Of a stretch of 15,289 nt of DNA, positions 1-7,696 are shown in pieces. Each line of letters starts with the position of its first letter. Position 1 is the stretch's first letter. This stretch comes from Methanosarcinales archaeon (lineage in GTDB: Archaea; Halobacteriota; Methanosarcinia; Methanosarcinales; Methanogasteraceae): the NCBI GenBank assembly GCA_030594905.1, contig JAUVEF010000007.1:1-15289 (forward strand), written 5' to 3'. Under the pieces are notes generated by a model, which did not search any database, was not told where the DNA came from, and saw only the letters and a list, made by a program, of their open reading frames with translations. Both the position numbers and the translations under genes were made by a program.

Positions 1-843
1 ATATATGCCGTCCTTGGTGATCCGATTGGGCACAGCATGTCGCCAGTCATGCACAACGCAGCATTCGAGGCGCTCGGACTCGGGATGTCGGACCAGTACC
101 ACGCGTTTAATGTGCGCCTGCCAGATCTGAGGGATGCAATACGCGGGGCAAAAGCACTTGGATTTGGCGGATTGAATTTAACCATCCCGCTAAAGGAAGA
201 AGCATTGAAATATGTGGATCCTGACCCAATTGCATCAAGTATCGGCGCTGTAAATACAATCGATTTCAGTGATGGCATCAAGGGCTATAACACCGATGGA
301 ATCGGGGCGTTGCGTGCGCTCAAAGACGCTGGAGTGGCTGTTGCAGACCAGACAGTCATGATCATTGGGGCTGGCGGTGCGGCGCGTGCGATTGCGTTTC
401 AATTTGCTTGTAGTGGCGGAAGGGTTATTATCGCAAACCGGACCGTAGATCGTGCAGAGAGACTCGCCCGGGACGTGGAACTCGGACTTTCCGAACTTGA
501 AGATACTCCATCGATAAAAAGCATCGGTCTGGACCGGATAAAAAGCGAGATCGCAGATACCGATATCCTGATTAATGCGACATCGGTCGGGATGCACCCC
601 CATGTTGATGCCATGCCCGTGTCTCCTGATATCCTGCGCCCGGGACTCGTTGTCTTTGATATCGTGTATAATCCCCGCTGCACAAAGCTACTTTCCGAAT
701 CCCGGAAAAGGGGCGCAATCACCATCGATGGCATGCAGATGCTTGTGCATCAGGGCGCAGAGGCGTTTTTTATCTGGACCGGGCGAGAGCCGCCGGTTGA
801 TGTAATGCGCGAGGCTGTGATCCGGGCACTGCAGTTGCAGTGA
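1..843 (+). CDS. aroE: Shikimate dehydrogenase (NADP+), 5' truncated by window edge
   Basis: Reduces 3-dehydroshikimate to shikimate with NADPH in the cytoplasmic shikimate pathway to chorismate and aromatic amino acids. The frame is open from base 1, so only a few N-terminal residues and the start lie outside; 280 residues are visible, close to the family's usual 270-290. Visible motifs, numbered from the first residue in the window: shikimate-binding GDPIGHSMSPVMHN (6-19), NLTIPLK with the expected catalytic Lys65, GAVNTI, and GYNTDG with the expected catalytic Asp99. These are followed by the Rossmann loop IGAGGAARA, NRT (NADP-phosphate contact), INATSVGM, and the C-terminal DGMQMLVHQGAEAF. 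All key residues seem intact. The gene converges on the TraB-family gene, whose 3' end is only about 50 bases away. The upstream neighbour and promoter are outside the window. Very secure call. Confidence 0.96.
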   Translation: MYAVLGDPIGHSMSPVMHNAAFEALGLGMSDQYHAFNVRLPDLRDAIRGAKALGFGGLNLTIPLKEEALKYVDPDPIASSIGAVNTIDFSDGIKGYNTDGIGALRALKDAGVAVADQTVMIIGAGGAARAIAFQFACSGGRVIIANRTVDRAERLARDVELGLSELEDTPSIKSIGLDRIKSEIADTDILINATSVGMHPHVDAMPVSPDILRPGLVVFDIVYNPRCTKLLSESRKRGAITIDGMQMLVHQGAEAFFIWTGREPPVDVMREAVIRALQLQ

Positions 844-894
844 TAAGATCGCGGTAGTTCGTTTCGGATTTACTGGTTTATGTGTTACGGGTGC

Positions 895-2199
895 TTAAGA
901 AAATCCAACCGCGCTCAGGACACCGTCCCGGATCGTATCGATATCGATTCCACTGACTCTCAACACCACGTAAGCGCCGATGAATGTGCCTGCGATGCTT
1001 CCGAGGTTTGCAAGCGCTGCAACCAGTATCACCCGGAAGAGGTTGTTTTCCATCATCTCGCCAAGGGTCTCAGCATTTGCGATACTACGGATCTCGCCAG
1101 GAGACGGTTTTCGTATCTTCGCCTCGACGATTCCTGCAAACCAACCTGCCGCGATCAGCGGGTTCAAGGAGGTGAGCCATGCGACGCCGAATGCCGTCAG
1201 TACCGAGTACAGATGCCCGCGGGCGATCACTACGCCAAGCCCGCTCAGGACGCCATTGATGACAAACCAGTACCCGAATGCAACAAGCAACTGATCAAGC
1301 GGGGCGGTCATCAGAAGCAGCGCAAACATTGCGAGAACCAGAACGATCATCCCGTATCCGAGGATCTTTCCGATGGCAAACCGCTTCTGCGGGACGATTA
1401 ATAGTTCGCGTATATCAGGTAGCTTCTCGGGATGTGCAAGATACTCTCGAATGCCACTCCTGTGACCCGCTCCAACGATTGCAACCACTTTTCCCCGGTT
1501 TTTAAGATCGAGAAGGTTCTTTGCGATGACTGCATCCCGCTCACCGATCAGCACGTCTGCGGTGGTCGGTGAAAACGCTTTAAGCTCTGATACCAGTTGA
1601 TCAACGACACCCTCATCAGTAACGGTGTTCATATCGATCTCTTTCCCTCCAAATCCAAATAGCCCGCCAACAAGCGCACCAAGCATCTTTATCTTCTCAA
1701 AAAATCCCATTTTTGCCAGGAATCGCTGGAGCGTTATCTGGATATCCCGGTCCACGAGTGCGATCTCTGTTCCGAGTTCTTCTGCTGCATCAATCGCTGC
1801 TATCATCTCTGAACCTGGTTTCACATCCATTTCAGATCCTATCTTGTTCTGGATGTATGCCAGAAAAGCATGGACAAGAAACAGTCCCACATTTCCGCTG
1901 CTCAGGATGTCCTTCGCGGTCACCTCATCGGTCTTGCCTTTGAGTGCAGCATATCTTCCGGGACAGAGTTCGATTGCGATTACATCGGGCTGTTCTCTTG
2001 ATATAACCTCTTTTACCTCTTCAACACTCTTATGGGAGACATGCGCCGTTCCTATGAGTACGATCTCGGGTTTTACCGCGGGTTTCGGCTCTGTCGTTAG
2101 TGCTGGCTGCACGACCCCCGTCCCGGAGGGATTACTCGAATAATCGGTGTATGTGACCTGATATTGCGCCTTATGTTGGGCAGGGTTTTCATCGTTCAT
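895..2199 (-). CDS. TraB/PrgY-family membrane protein
   Basis: 434 residues. The N-terminal half is a TraB domain related to bacterial PrgY pheromone-shutdown proteins and, distantly, to the Tiki/EreA-like putative metalloprotease fold. Signature motifs are GTAHVSH (50-56), IELCPGRY with Glu77, IGERDAVIAKNL (219-230) and VGAGHRSGI (242-250); the conserved His, Glu and Arg residues are all present. The C-terminal third, from about residue 276, has four or five hydrophobic segments, so the protein is membrane-anchored. Archaeal TraB proteins have no established substrate. A start ATG at 2199 was chosen because an imperfect SD-like GGTTGATC lies about 6 bases upstream. An in-frame TTG at 2211, overlapping the hmgA stop (TTGA), would add four residues. 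It directly follows hmgA and is probably cotranscribed and translationally coupled with it. The family assignment is firm, the function unknown. Confidence 0.88.
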   Translation of the reverse strand: MNDENPAQHKAQYQVTYTDYSSNPSGTGVVQPALTTEPKPAVKPEIVLIGTAHVSHKSVEEVKEVISREQPDVIAIELCPGRYAALKGKTDEVTAKDILSSGNVGLFLVHAFLAYIQNKIGSEMDVKPGSEMIAAIDAAEELGTEIALVDRDIQITLQRFLAKMGFFEKIKMLGALVGGLFGFGGKEIDMNTVTDEGVVDQLVSELKAFSPTTADVLIGERDAVIAKNLLDLKNRGKVVAIVGAGHRSGIREYLAHPEKLPDIRELLIVPQKRFAIGKILGYGMIVLVLAMFALLLMTAPLDQLLVAFGYWFVINGVLSGLGVVIARGHLYSVLTAFGVAWLTSLNPLIAAGWFAGIVEAKIRKPSPGEIRSIANAETLGEMMENNLFRVILVAALANLGSIAGTFIGAYVVLRVSGIDIDTIRDGVLSAVGFS

Positions 2200-2207
2200 C
2201 GGATCGA

Positions 2208-3476
2208 TCAACCGCCTCGCAACTCGTCCAGAATCTCTTTTGCACGCTCCGGGCGCACCATTCTCTCTTTTGCCATGATAGCGGCAACCTTATCGATTAG
2301 ATCACCTTCGACGCCAGCCATAATCGCAATATTGCGGGCGTGCAGTGACATGTGCCCGCGCTGGATGCCTTCCGCCACAAGCGCCCGCAGCGCTCCAAGA
2401 TTCTGCGCAAGCCCCACAGAAACCATGACTTCCGCCAGTTCCCGTGCGGTTTTTGCCCCGAGAATCTTCAGGGACACCTTTGCAGCCGGATTGGACGATG
2501 TCGCTCCGCCAATGATCCCTGCTGCGATCGGAAGCTCTATGTTGCCCTCAAGATCGCCGTCGCTATTCTTCTTCCACGAAACAAGTGGCTTGTACCCGGA
2601 CATAGCGGCATAAGAATGCGCTCCAGCCTCAACAGCTCTGAAATCATTACCGGTTGCGAGAATGACTGCATCGATGCCGTTCATGATCCCCTTGTTGTAC
2701 GTAGAACATCGATACGGGTCGGCACACGCAAACGCGTATGCTTTCACGATGTCACCTACAACCTGCTCGCCGCCAAGCATGTTTTTGTCGAATACCGCCT
2801 GCGCCCGTGCAAGACGGTGTGTTGCAAGATTTGAGATGATGCGGAGAAGAACCCTGCCGTTACCTGACGAGCATTCCTCAATAATCGGTGTAACCGCCTC
2901 CGCCATCGTATTAACAGCATTTGCACCCATCGCATCCCTACAATCGACAAGCAAGTGCACAATCACCATCAGCCCCTCGTCGGTCTCAAGCGTCCTGATC
3001 TCGATATCTTTTGTCCCACCTCCGAATTTTACGAGCATCGGGTCCTGCTCGTTTGCCAGATCGATAATCTCTTGTTTCCTGTTAAGGATATTCTGGCGAA
3101 TCGCCCCGGCATCGCTGACGTCCACGATCTGGATCTGCCCGATCATGACCGGCTCATCGCTTGACGTGTGAAATCCCCCATTTGCCCGTGCGACCTTTGC
3201 CATGTTGGACGCAGCAGCAACGACACTTGGCTCTTCGAGCGCCATCGGCACGAGATAATCCTTCCCGTTGATTAAAAAATTCGTAGCAATTCCGATTGGA
3301 AGTGAGATCATGCCTATGACGTTTTCGATCATCCGGTTCGCCTGCGACAGTTCCATTCCTGAAATCAGGACTGAGATTTCTTCATCTGTAAGATCGGCAA
3401 GTTCCCGGATGGTTTTCTGGCGTTTATCTGGTGTGAGTTTATAAAATCCTGAAAGTTCGGATGTTCTTTCTTGCAT
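2208..3476 (-). CDS. hmgA: HMG-CoA reductase, class II type
   Basis: Reduces 3-hydroxy-3-methylglutaryl-CoA to mevalonate, the committed step for archaeal isoprenoid ether lipids. The 422 residues have the class II layout, without the membrane anchor and linker of class I enzymes. Catalytic positions by motif: Glu82 in MALEEPSVVAAAS, Lys262 in NKGIMNG, Asp278 in ILATGND, and His375 in RGHMSLHARN. The CoA and substrate segments DAMGAN (181-186) and AHSYAAMSGYKPL (286-298) are intact. Class II enzymes (Pseudomonas mevalonii, Archaeoglobus) often use NADH; cofactor preference cannot be read with certainty here. Start ATG at 3476: a TATA-like box lies about 28 bases upstream and no SD is seen, so the transcript is probably leaderless. 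The TraB-family gene follows with no gap. The class II type is uncommon among archaea and is thought to have been acquired from bacteria in Archaeoglobus. Confidence 0.95.
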   Translation of the reverse strand: MQERTSELSGFYKLTPDKRQKTIRELADLTDEEISVLISGMELSQANRMIENVIGMISLPIGIATNFLINGKDYLVPMALEEPSVVAAASNMAKVARANGGFHTSSDEPVMIGQIQIVDVSDAGAIRQNILNRKQEIIDLANEQDPMLVKFGGGTKDIEIRTLETDEGLMVIVHLLVDCRDAMGANAVNTMAEAVTPIIEECSSGNGRVLLRIISNLATHRLARAQAVFDKNMLGGEQVVGDIVKAYAFACADPYRCSTYNKGIMNGIDAVILATGNDFRAVEAGAHSYAAMSGYKPLVSWKKNSDGDLEGNIELPIAAGIIGGATSSNPAAKVSLKILGAKTARELAEVMVSVGLAQNLGALRALVAEGIQRGHMSLHARNIAIMAGVEGDLIDKVAAIMAKERMVRPERAKEILDELRGG

Positions 3477-3498
3477 AATATTGATAGCACACTGAAAT

Positions 3499-3510
3499 AC
3501 TTAAAAACTT
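3499..3510 (-). promoter_or_regulatory. TATA-like promoter of hmgA
   Basis: On the minus strand the segment reads AAGTTTTTAAGT, an A/T-rich TATA-like box. Its centre lies about 28 bases before the hmgA ATG at 3476. Archaeal transcription usually begins about 25 bases after the TATA centre, which would give an almost leaderless mRNA. The lack of any SD before the ATG agrees with this. Confidence 0.5.
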
Positions 3511-3645
3511 GGGTGGACAAGGGCGGTAGGGTGCAGTCCCATGCTTCGCATTTGCTGACCTTCAAAAGCACTCTGCCGCTCAATGCGATTGCGATTCAGG
3601 CTTTACCGATCACAATGTGATTTCTGAAGAGAGATCTGCCTGAGA

Positions 3646-3927
3646 TTATCTTCCCATAATCTCTCTTGTCCTTCTTGCAAGCATCAGGATTCCAACGGCA
3701 ACGATGCCCATCCCGAGATTTCGAACCATGCCGGCATACGGAGCATACAGAACATCTGTAAGCGTAATCAGTATGTACGCGGCGTGTATCAGACAGCCGA
3801 GCAGGACGATGTACCAGCACTGTCTCCAGTACAACAGTTTTGTTGATCTGGCTGCATAGACACATGCATATATCCAGAAGAGTTCGATCACGAAGCGTAC
3901 GATCAACTCTATAGTCATCGGATCCAT
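3646..3927 (-). CDS. Small hypothetical membrane protein (three helices)
   Basis: 93 residues, family not recognised. It has three hydrophobic segments: about residues 5-24 (IELIVRFVIELFWIYACVYA), 35-57 (WRQCWYIVLLGCLIHAAYIL) and 66-83 (MVRNLGMGIVAVGILMLA). It ends in a basic tail, RRTREIMGR, so the C-terminus is probably cytoplasmic. The arrangement recalls small membrane sensor modules found ahead of archaeal kinases, but no other domain is attached. It lies upstream of hmgA on the same strand with a 169-base gap holding hmgA's own promoter. It is divergent from the DUF2298 gene, sharing a 37-base promoter region. The membrane pattern and clean start support a real gene, but no function can be given. 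Confidence 0.6.
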   Translation of the reverse strand: MDPMTIELIVRFVIELFWIYACVYAARSTKLLYWRQCWYIVLLGCLIHAAYILITLTDVLYAPYAGMVRNLGMGIVAVGILMLARRTREIMGR

Positions 3928-3934
3928 AATAATC

Positions 3935-3941
3935 CTATATC
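3935..3941 (+). promoter_or_regulatory. TATA-like box of the DUF2298 gene
   Basis: CTATATC lies with its centre about 27 bases before the GTG at 3965, the spacing seen at other apparently leaderless genes in this window. This supports GTG 3965 as the first codon, with ATG 3971 as the alternative. Confidence 0.4.
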
Positions 3942-3964
3942 GACAATCATATCACATAAGTCTG

Positions 3965-6199
3965 GTGGGCATGTTAAGCGAGATAATCATCTGGTACGTA
4001 GCAATCACCATCACCGGCATAGTTGCACTTCCTATCGTGTCGCTGGTCTGCAAAAACCTCGCAGATCAAGGATACTGCATATCAAAGATCATCGGGATGC
4101 TTATACTAACCTACCTAACCTGGATCCTCTCTTATGTGTTTTCTTTCGGTCGAGGCACGATTTTGTTAGCTGGATCGATCCTGTGTATCGTATCGCTGCT
4201 GTGCGCCATAAGAAACAGACCGCGGATCGAAAAGGATATTATCATCAGAAATGAATCCCTGTTCTTCGTTGTTTTCGTGGTTTTCCTGATAATAAGAGCA
4301 CACAATCCTGAAATCACCTCGTTTGGCGAGAAGTTCATGGATTTTGCATTCTTAAATGCAATCATGAGGACCAGCCAGTTTCCACCCTATGATCCATGGC
4401 TCGCAGGAGGGTCGATTGATTTTTATTACTACTTCGGATATCTGATTGTTGCGGTGTTTAGCAAGTTATCCAGTATTTCCACCACCATAACTTATAATCT
4501 CGGGCTGGTTACGTTCTCTGCGCTTGCTGCAAATGCAGCGTTTGGTATAGGGCACAATCTGACAAGGAATGTACGATATGGACTGCTAGCAATGTTTTTT
4601 GTCGTTTTCATCGCAAATTCTTACATTATATTCAATCTGGCAGGCAGTCTCCTGCACCTACCGGTTGCAAGCCATGATTCGGTCTTCGGGCTATGGGCGT
4701 CCACGAGAGTGATACCTAACACGATAAACGAGTTCCCGTACTTCAGTTTCATCTTCGGGGACCTGCATCCACATGTAATCTCGATTCCGTTTCAGTTGCT
4801 TGCGATTTTGTTGATTTTCAATGTTTACAGATCAAACGGTGGGGGGATGCAGATGTATGGCGAGGACCGTGTTAGCATCATCGCCGGCGTGATCATGTTT
4901 GCACTCTGCATCGGAGCGCTCTTCGTGGTGAATGCGTGGGATTATCCGGTGTATCTGGTTATCTTTGCCATAGCGGCTCTGGTTCAGCAGTACCGCACAT
5001 CAAGCCTCAAAAATACGACAATTCCGGTCGCAATTGCCGTGATACTTAGCATAATCCTGTTCGCTCCGTTTTATCTGGATTTTCAGGGCACGGGCGTGTC
5101 CGGGATCGGGATCGTGCATCAGAATACGCTGTTCATCAACTTCGTCGAGATCTTCGCGCTCTTCCTGTTTCTGATATTTTCATTCCTGCTTTCGCATCTG
5201 AAGCATCTGAATCATGATAAACGATATGTGATTGCCCTAATACCAGTAATCGTCGTTTCGATGATCTTTTTCCAGATACTGCTTGTTATTATCCCACTGA
5301 TCGTGTTGTGTATCTATTTACTATCCAATCAGGCATCATCCGGTCGGGATGCAATGGATAACCGCTTTGTTCTGATTCTTGTGCTCGCAGGCGCGCTGCT
5401 TGCCATCTTCTGCGAGATATTCTATCTGGATGACGGTTTTGGCGCGCCGAACGAGCGTATGAATACGGTGTTTAAGTTATATATGCAGATCTGGATTCTA
5501 TGGGGGATCGCATCTGGATATGCTGTTTATTTTATATATTCCAGGCATTCAGCACACCAGATGTGTCTTGCGCATCCTATGCACACGGTGTGCCCCACCC
5601 TGCCACCGCCAAATCCAATAAGCAGGATTCCTGGTACCATGATTAAAGGGATCTGGGTGGCAGTGTTCGGCATACTCCTTGTTTCAGGATGCATATATTT
5701 GTTCACCGGAACGTGCTCAAAGATATCAATCGACTGCAACCCGCCGACACTGGATGGGATCGGATACATGAATGAATCAGAAAGAGGGGAGTATCTGGCG
5801 ATTTTGTGGATTCGAAGTAACATCGACGGAACGCCCGCCATCATTGAGGCACCAGGGATGAGCTACTCTACCGGTTCAAGGATTTCCGCATTCACAGGTC
5901 TACCAACGGTCATTGGGTGGCAGGGGCATGAGCTGATGTGGCGAAACAATCATCAGGACCTGCGAGTCAGGGCAGCCGACGTGAACTCGATTTACGACAC
6001 AAAGAGCGCTGTGTATGCAACCCGGCTGATGAAAAAATATAATATTAGTTATATTTATGTTGGAACAACCGAACGTGCGCACTGCGGCAGAGGTACAGAC
6101 ATGTTCAAAGATGAGGATTATTTCGAGTGTGTTTATATAGGATCGGCTCGAATATATAAATTGAAGGGTTCACTGGATGGTGATCACAATGGGAAATAG
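3965..6199 (+). CDS. DUF2298 (Chlor_Arch_YYY-type) polytopic membrane protein
   Basis: 744 residues with many transmembrane helices and a soluble C-terminal domain from about residue 590. It matches DUF2298, a large family in archaea and Chloroflexi related to GT-C glycosyltransferases such as oligosaccharyl and mannosyl transferases. Typical segments are NPEITSFGEKFMDFAFLNAI (about 114-133), DPWLAGGSIDFYYYFGY (143-159), NEFPYFSFIFGDLHPHVISI (255-274, with the acidic FGDLHPH loop expected of GT-C-like folds), NAWDYPVYL, and NERMNTVFKLYMQ. The C-terminal part contains GWQGHELMWR and ISYIYVGTTER. The likely job is sugar transfer from a lipid carrier at the outer membrane face, but the substrate is unknown. 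GTG at 3965 fits a leaderless start; ATG at 3971 would shorten it by two residues. The KaiC-like gene begins 11 bases before its stop, so the two are coupled. Confidence 0.88.
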   Translation: MGMLSEIIIWYVAITITGIVALPIVSLVCKNLADQGYCISKIIGMLILTYLTWILSYVFSFGRGTILLAGSILCIVSLLCAIRNRPRIEKDIIIRNESLFFVVFVVFLIIRAHNPEITSFGEKFMDFAFLNAIMRTSQFPPYDPWLAGGSIDFYYYFGYLIVAVFSKLSSISTTITYNLGLVTFSALAANAAFGIGHNLTRNVRYGLLAMFFVVFIANSYIIFNLAGSLLHLPVASHDSVFGLWASTRVIPNTINEFPYFSFIFGDLHPHVISIPFQLLAILLIFNVYRSNGGGMQMYGEDRVSIIAGVIMFALCIGALFVVNAWDYPVYLVIFAIAALVQQYRTSSLKNTTIPVAIAVILSIILFAPFYLDFQGTGVSGIGIVHQNTLFINFVEIFALFLFLIFSFLLSHLKHLNHDKRYVIALIPVIVVSMIFFQILLVIIPLIVLCIYLLSNQASSGRDAMDNRFVLILVLAGALLAIFCEIFYLDDGFGAPNERMNTVFKLYMQIWILWGIASGYAVYFIYSRHSAHQMCLAHPMHTVCPTLPPPNPISRIPGTMIKGIWVAVFGILLVSGCIYLFTGTCSKISIDCNPPTLDGIGYMNESERGEYLAILWIRSNIDGTPAIIEAPGMSYSTGSRISAFTGLPTVIGWQGHELMWRNNHQDLRVRAADVNSIYDTKSAVYATRLMKKYNISYIYVGTTERAHCGRGTDMFKDEDYFECVYIGSARIYKLKGSLDGDHNGK
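6179..6185 (+). promoter_or_regulatory. Shine-Dalgarno site fixing the KaiC-like gene start
   Basis: GGTGATC, complementary to the 3' end of archaeal 16S rRNA (ATCACCTCC), lies three bases before ATG 6189 and inside the end of the DUF2298 gene. It favours ATG 6189 over the in-frame ATGs at 6177 and 6207. Confidence 0.65.
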
Positions 6200-6917
6200 G
6201 CAATCAATGGAACGTATGGAAACCGGCATACCAGGATATGATGAATTGCTTGGTGGCGGGTTTTTTAAGGGCAGCGTGAATGTAGTCAGTGGCGGTACCG
6301 GCACTGGAAAAACGGTCTTCGGAGGAGAGTTCATATATAACGGCGTAAAAGCTGGCAAGAAAGGTATGGTCGTTCTTACGTCTGAAGAGACCGAAAGTAT
6401 GAGACGGGAATGGCATACATCATTCGGATGGGATTTCTGGGAGCTTGAGGAGTCCGGAGATGTTGTCTTTGTTGATGTCGCCGACCCGGATCTGAGGCTC
6501 CAGAAAACTGTGGAGCTTGCACCGGACGAACTGATCAAAAGTTTCAAGAAACTACTTGAAAACAAAATAAAGGACGTAAATCCGGATTTGATATTTATCG
6601 ACTCAGTGGAAGCGCTGTTTCTGGCCATAGACTCGAAGTACCGGCTGAGAAGTCTTGTCGATGCAGTCTTCGATGTTCTGCGAAAGGCTCCTGGCACATG
6701 CCTCGTCGTGACTGGCACGGTCTTCGGCGTGAATGAAATCATAGAGTACAGTGCCGATTCGATCACAAACATAGGTATGGTGCGCGTCGGCAACAACCTC
6801 CAGCGCTCGGTTCACGTGGTCAAGCACAGAGGGTCTGCCATCATCAATCAGGTGCGTGTGTTGCAGATATCAAACGACGGTATCTCGGTGCTTTCGCAGT
6901 CGCCATATCTGGAGTAG
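6189..6917 (+). CDS. KaiC-like RecA-superfamily ATPase
   Basis: 242 residues: a single KaiC/RadA-type ATPase domain. Numbering from ATG 6189: GIPGYDELLGGG (13-24), Walker A GGTGTGKT (35-42), paired acidic residues in TSEET (Glu66-Glu67, the KaiC catalytic pair), and Walker B LIFIDS with Asp138. A strongly predicted helix, DELIKSFKKLLENKI, lies between them. Single-domain KaiC-like proteins are common in archaea and act in signalling and appendage regulation; FlaH of the archaellum belongs to the same superfamily. No DNA-binding or second KaiC domain is present. Translational coupling to the DUF2298 membrane protein suggests joint function, perhaps energy- or nucleotide-dependent control of a membrane glycosylation step; this is inference. 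The gene ends in TAG and about 230 non-coding bases follow. Confidence 0.85.
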   Translation: MGNRQSMERMETGIPGYDELLGGGFFKGSVNVVSGGTGTGKTVFGGEFIYNGVKAGKKGMVVLTSEETESMRREWHTSFGWDFWELEESGDVVFVDVADPDLRLQKTVELAPDELIKSFKKLLENKIKDVNPDLIFIDSVEALFLAIDSKYRLRSLVDAVFDVLRKAPGTCLVVTGTVFGVNEIIEYSADSITNIGMVRVGNNLQRSVHVVKHRGSAIINQVRVLQISNDGISVLSQSPYLE

Positions 6918-7050
6918 TGGCTACCGAAAACAAAGCGGCGGACAGCGAAGTTTGCAGGGTGGCTGTGCGCCTCTCCATGATCGTGCGATTTGTAAATTCG
7001 CGCTTGGAATTGCGTATGCGCACGTTTAAACGAGTGGTATGGATTTAATC

Positions 7051-7072
7051 ATCATGTAAACAGGTACATGAT
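7051..7072. repeat. Perfect inverted repeat, operator-like
   Basis: ATCATGTA, six bases, then TACATGAT: 8-base perfect arms. It lies about 30 bases upstream of the TATA-like box of the nuclease-like gene. This position suits an activator or regulator site. No binding protein can be named. Confidence 0.5.
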
Positions 7073-7099
7073 CTTTTAAGAGCGATGCCAATCAGAAGA

Positions 7100-7110
7100 A
7101 GTTAAAAAGT
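7100..7110 (+). promoter_or_regulatory. TATA-like promoter of the nuclease-like gene
   Basis: AGTTAAAAAGT is A/T-rich and purine-flanked. Transcription expected about 25 bases later would start near 7130 and give a short leader containing the GGTGATC at 7143. This supports translation beginning well upstream of ATG 7260. Confidence 0.4.
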
Positions 7111-7142
7111 CTCAGAGTTTAAGACGCTACAAATAAATCGAC

Positions 7143-7149
7143 GGTGATC
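7143..7149 (+). promoter_or_regulatory. Shine-Dalgarno site before a probable non-AUG start
   Basis: GGTGATC, identical to the site before the KaiC-like gene, lies two bases before CTG 7152 and five before ATT 7155. No ATG, GTG or TTG in the coding frame lies between the upstream stop at 7134 and ATG 7260. Confidence 0.5.
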
Positions 7150-7151
7150 CC

Positions 7152-7694
7152 CTGATTGAACTTCGAAGCGAACCATATACCCTTGTCCCGCGCCCCGACA
7201 TCCCTGAGACTGAGAAGCGGTTCCGGTCCTGCCTCAACACAGAGTGGTGCTGCGGGATCATGTTCGGTGTGCTGGTGCACCACAAGTTTGCGCAGCCCAT
7301 CGAATACGACGCCATACTCTGGAGCCGTGATTCGATGCTCTTTATCGAATATAAAGACTCGGTTGCCGCTTACAGGAGAATGAGTGCAAAACGCGCACAG
7401 CAGGTAGCCGATTCATCCAGAAACATCGCAAAAAAATTTGGATTCGATGAGTACGCCTACATCCTGGTGGTAAACGGCATCCCCGAAGCAACAAAGAAGG
7501 GGAATGTCGTAGTAATCCCACTCAAAGAACTCCCCCGCGACGAGCCTGATTTCCAATCAACGAGATCCGAACTCGATTATATGCAGAAACTGATCGCGCA
7601 GTACGAGCGAGAGGAAAATCCGGTGGACGTGACGCGGAAGCGGGTGATTCGCGATCTAAACGTGCTCAGGAGCATGATCGAGCAACAGCAATAA
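7152..7694 (+). CDS. PD-(D/E)xK nuclease-like protein, non-AUG start
   Basis: 180 residues if read from CTG 7152, 144 from the first conventional start, ATG 7260. Residues before the ATG look coding: ETEKRFRSCLNTEW is helix-like, with a Glu where PD-(D/E)xK folds often carry one. The core then reads IEYDAILWS (Asp53), with LFIEYKDS (Glu66-x-Lys68) 12 residues later, the spacing of a nuclease active site. A Gln-containing helix, AKRAQQVADSSRNIAKKF, follows. The C-terminal third (SELDYMQKLIAQYEREENP and on) is probably a coiled coil. A Shine-Dalgarno GGTGATC two bases ahead of CTG 7152 (or five ahead of ATT 7155) supports the long form. Possible roles are a stand-alone nuclease, a restriction-like protein, or an inactive structural homologue. 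Family not recognised by name. A repeat hairpin starts two bases after the stop. Confidence 0.6.
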   Translation: MIELRSEPYTLVPRPDIPETEKRFRSCLNTEWCCGIMFGVLVHHKFAQPIEYDAILWSRDSMLFIEYKDSVAAYRRMSAKRAQQVADSSRNIAKKFGFDEYAYILVVNGIPEATKKGNVVVIPLKELPRDEPDFQSTRSELDYMQKLIAQYEREENPVDVTRKRVIRDLNVLRSMIEQQQ

Positions 7695-7696
7695 AA

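Noticed and set aside
880..1401. 173-codon plus-strand open frame.
   Set aside because: Antisense to the TraB-family gene, rich in Cys, His and Arg without recognisable structure.
6190..6980. TAG stops of the DUF2298 and KaiC-like genes as possible pyrrolysine codons.
   Set aside because: Both proteins are already of family length; read-through adds only short, unstructured tails, and a new gene overlaps the first TAG.
7156..7383. Plus-strand frame beginning at TTG 7156.
   Set aside because: It is out of frame with the nuclease-like protein and has an Arg/Ser/Pro-rich composition typical of a shadow frame.
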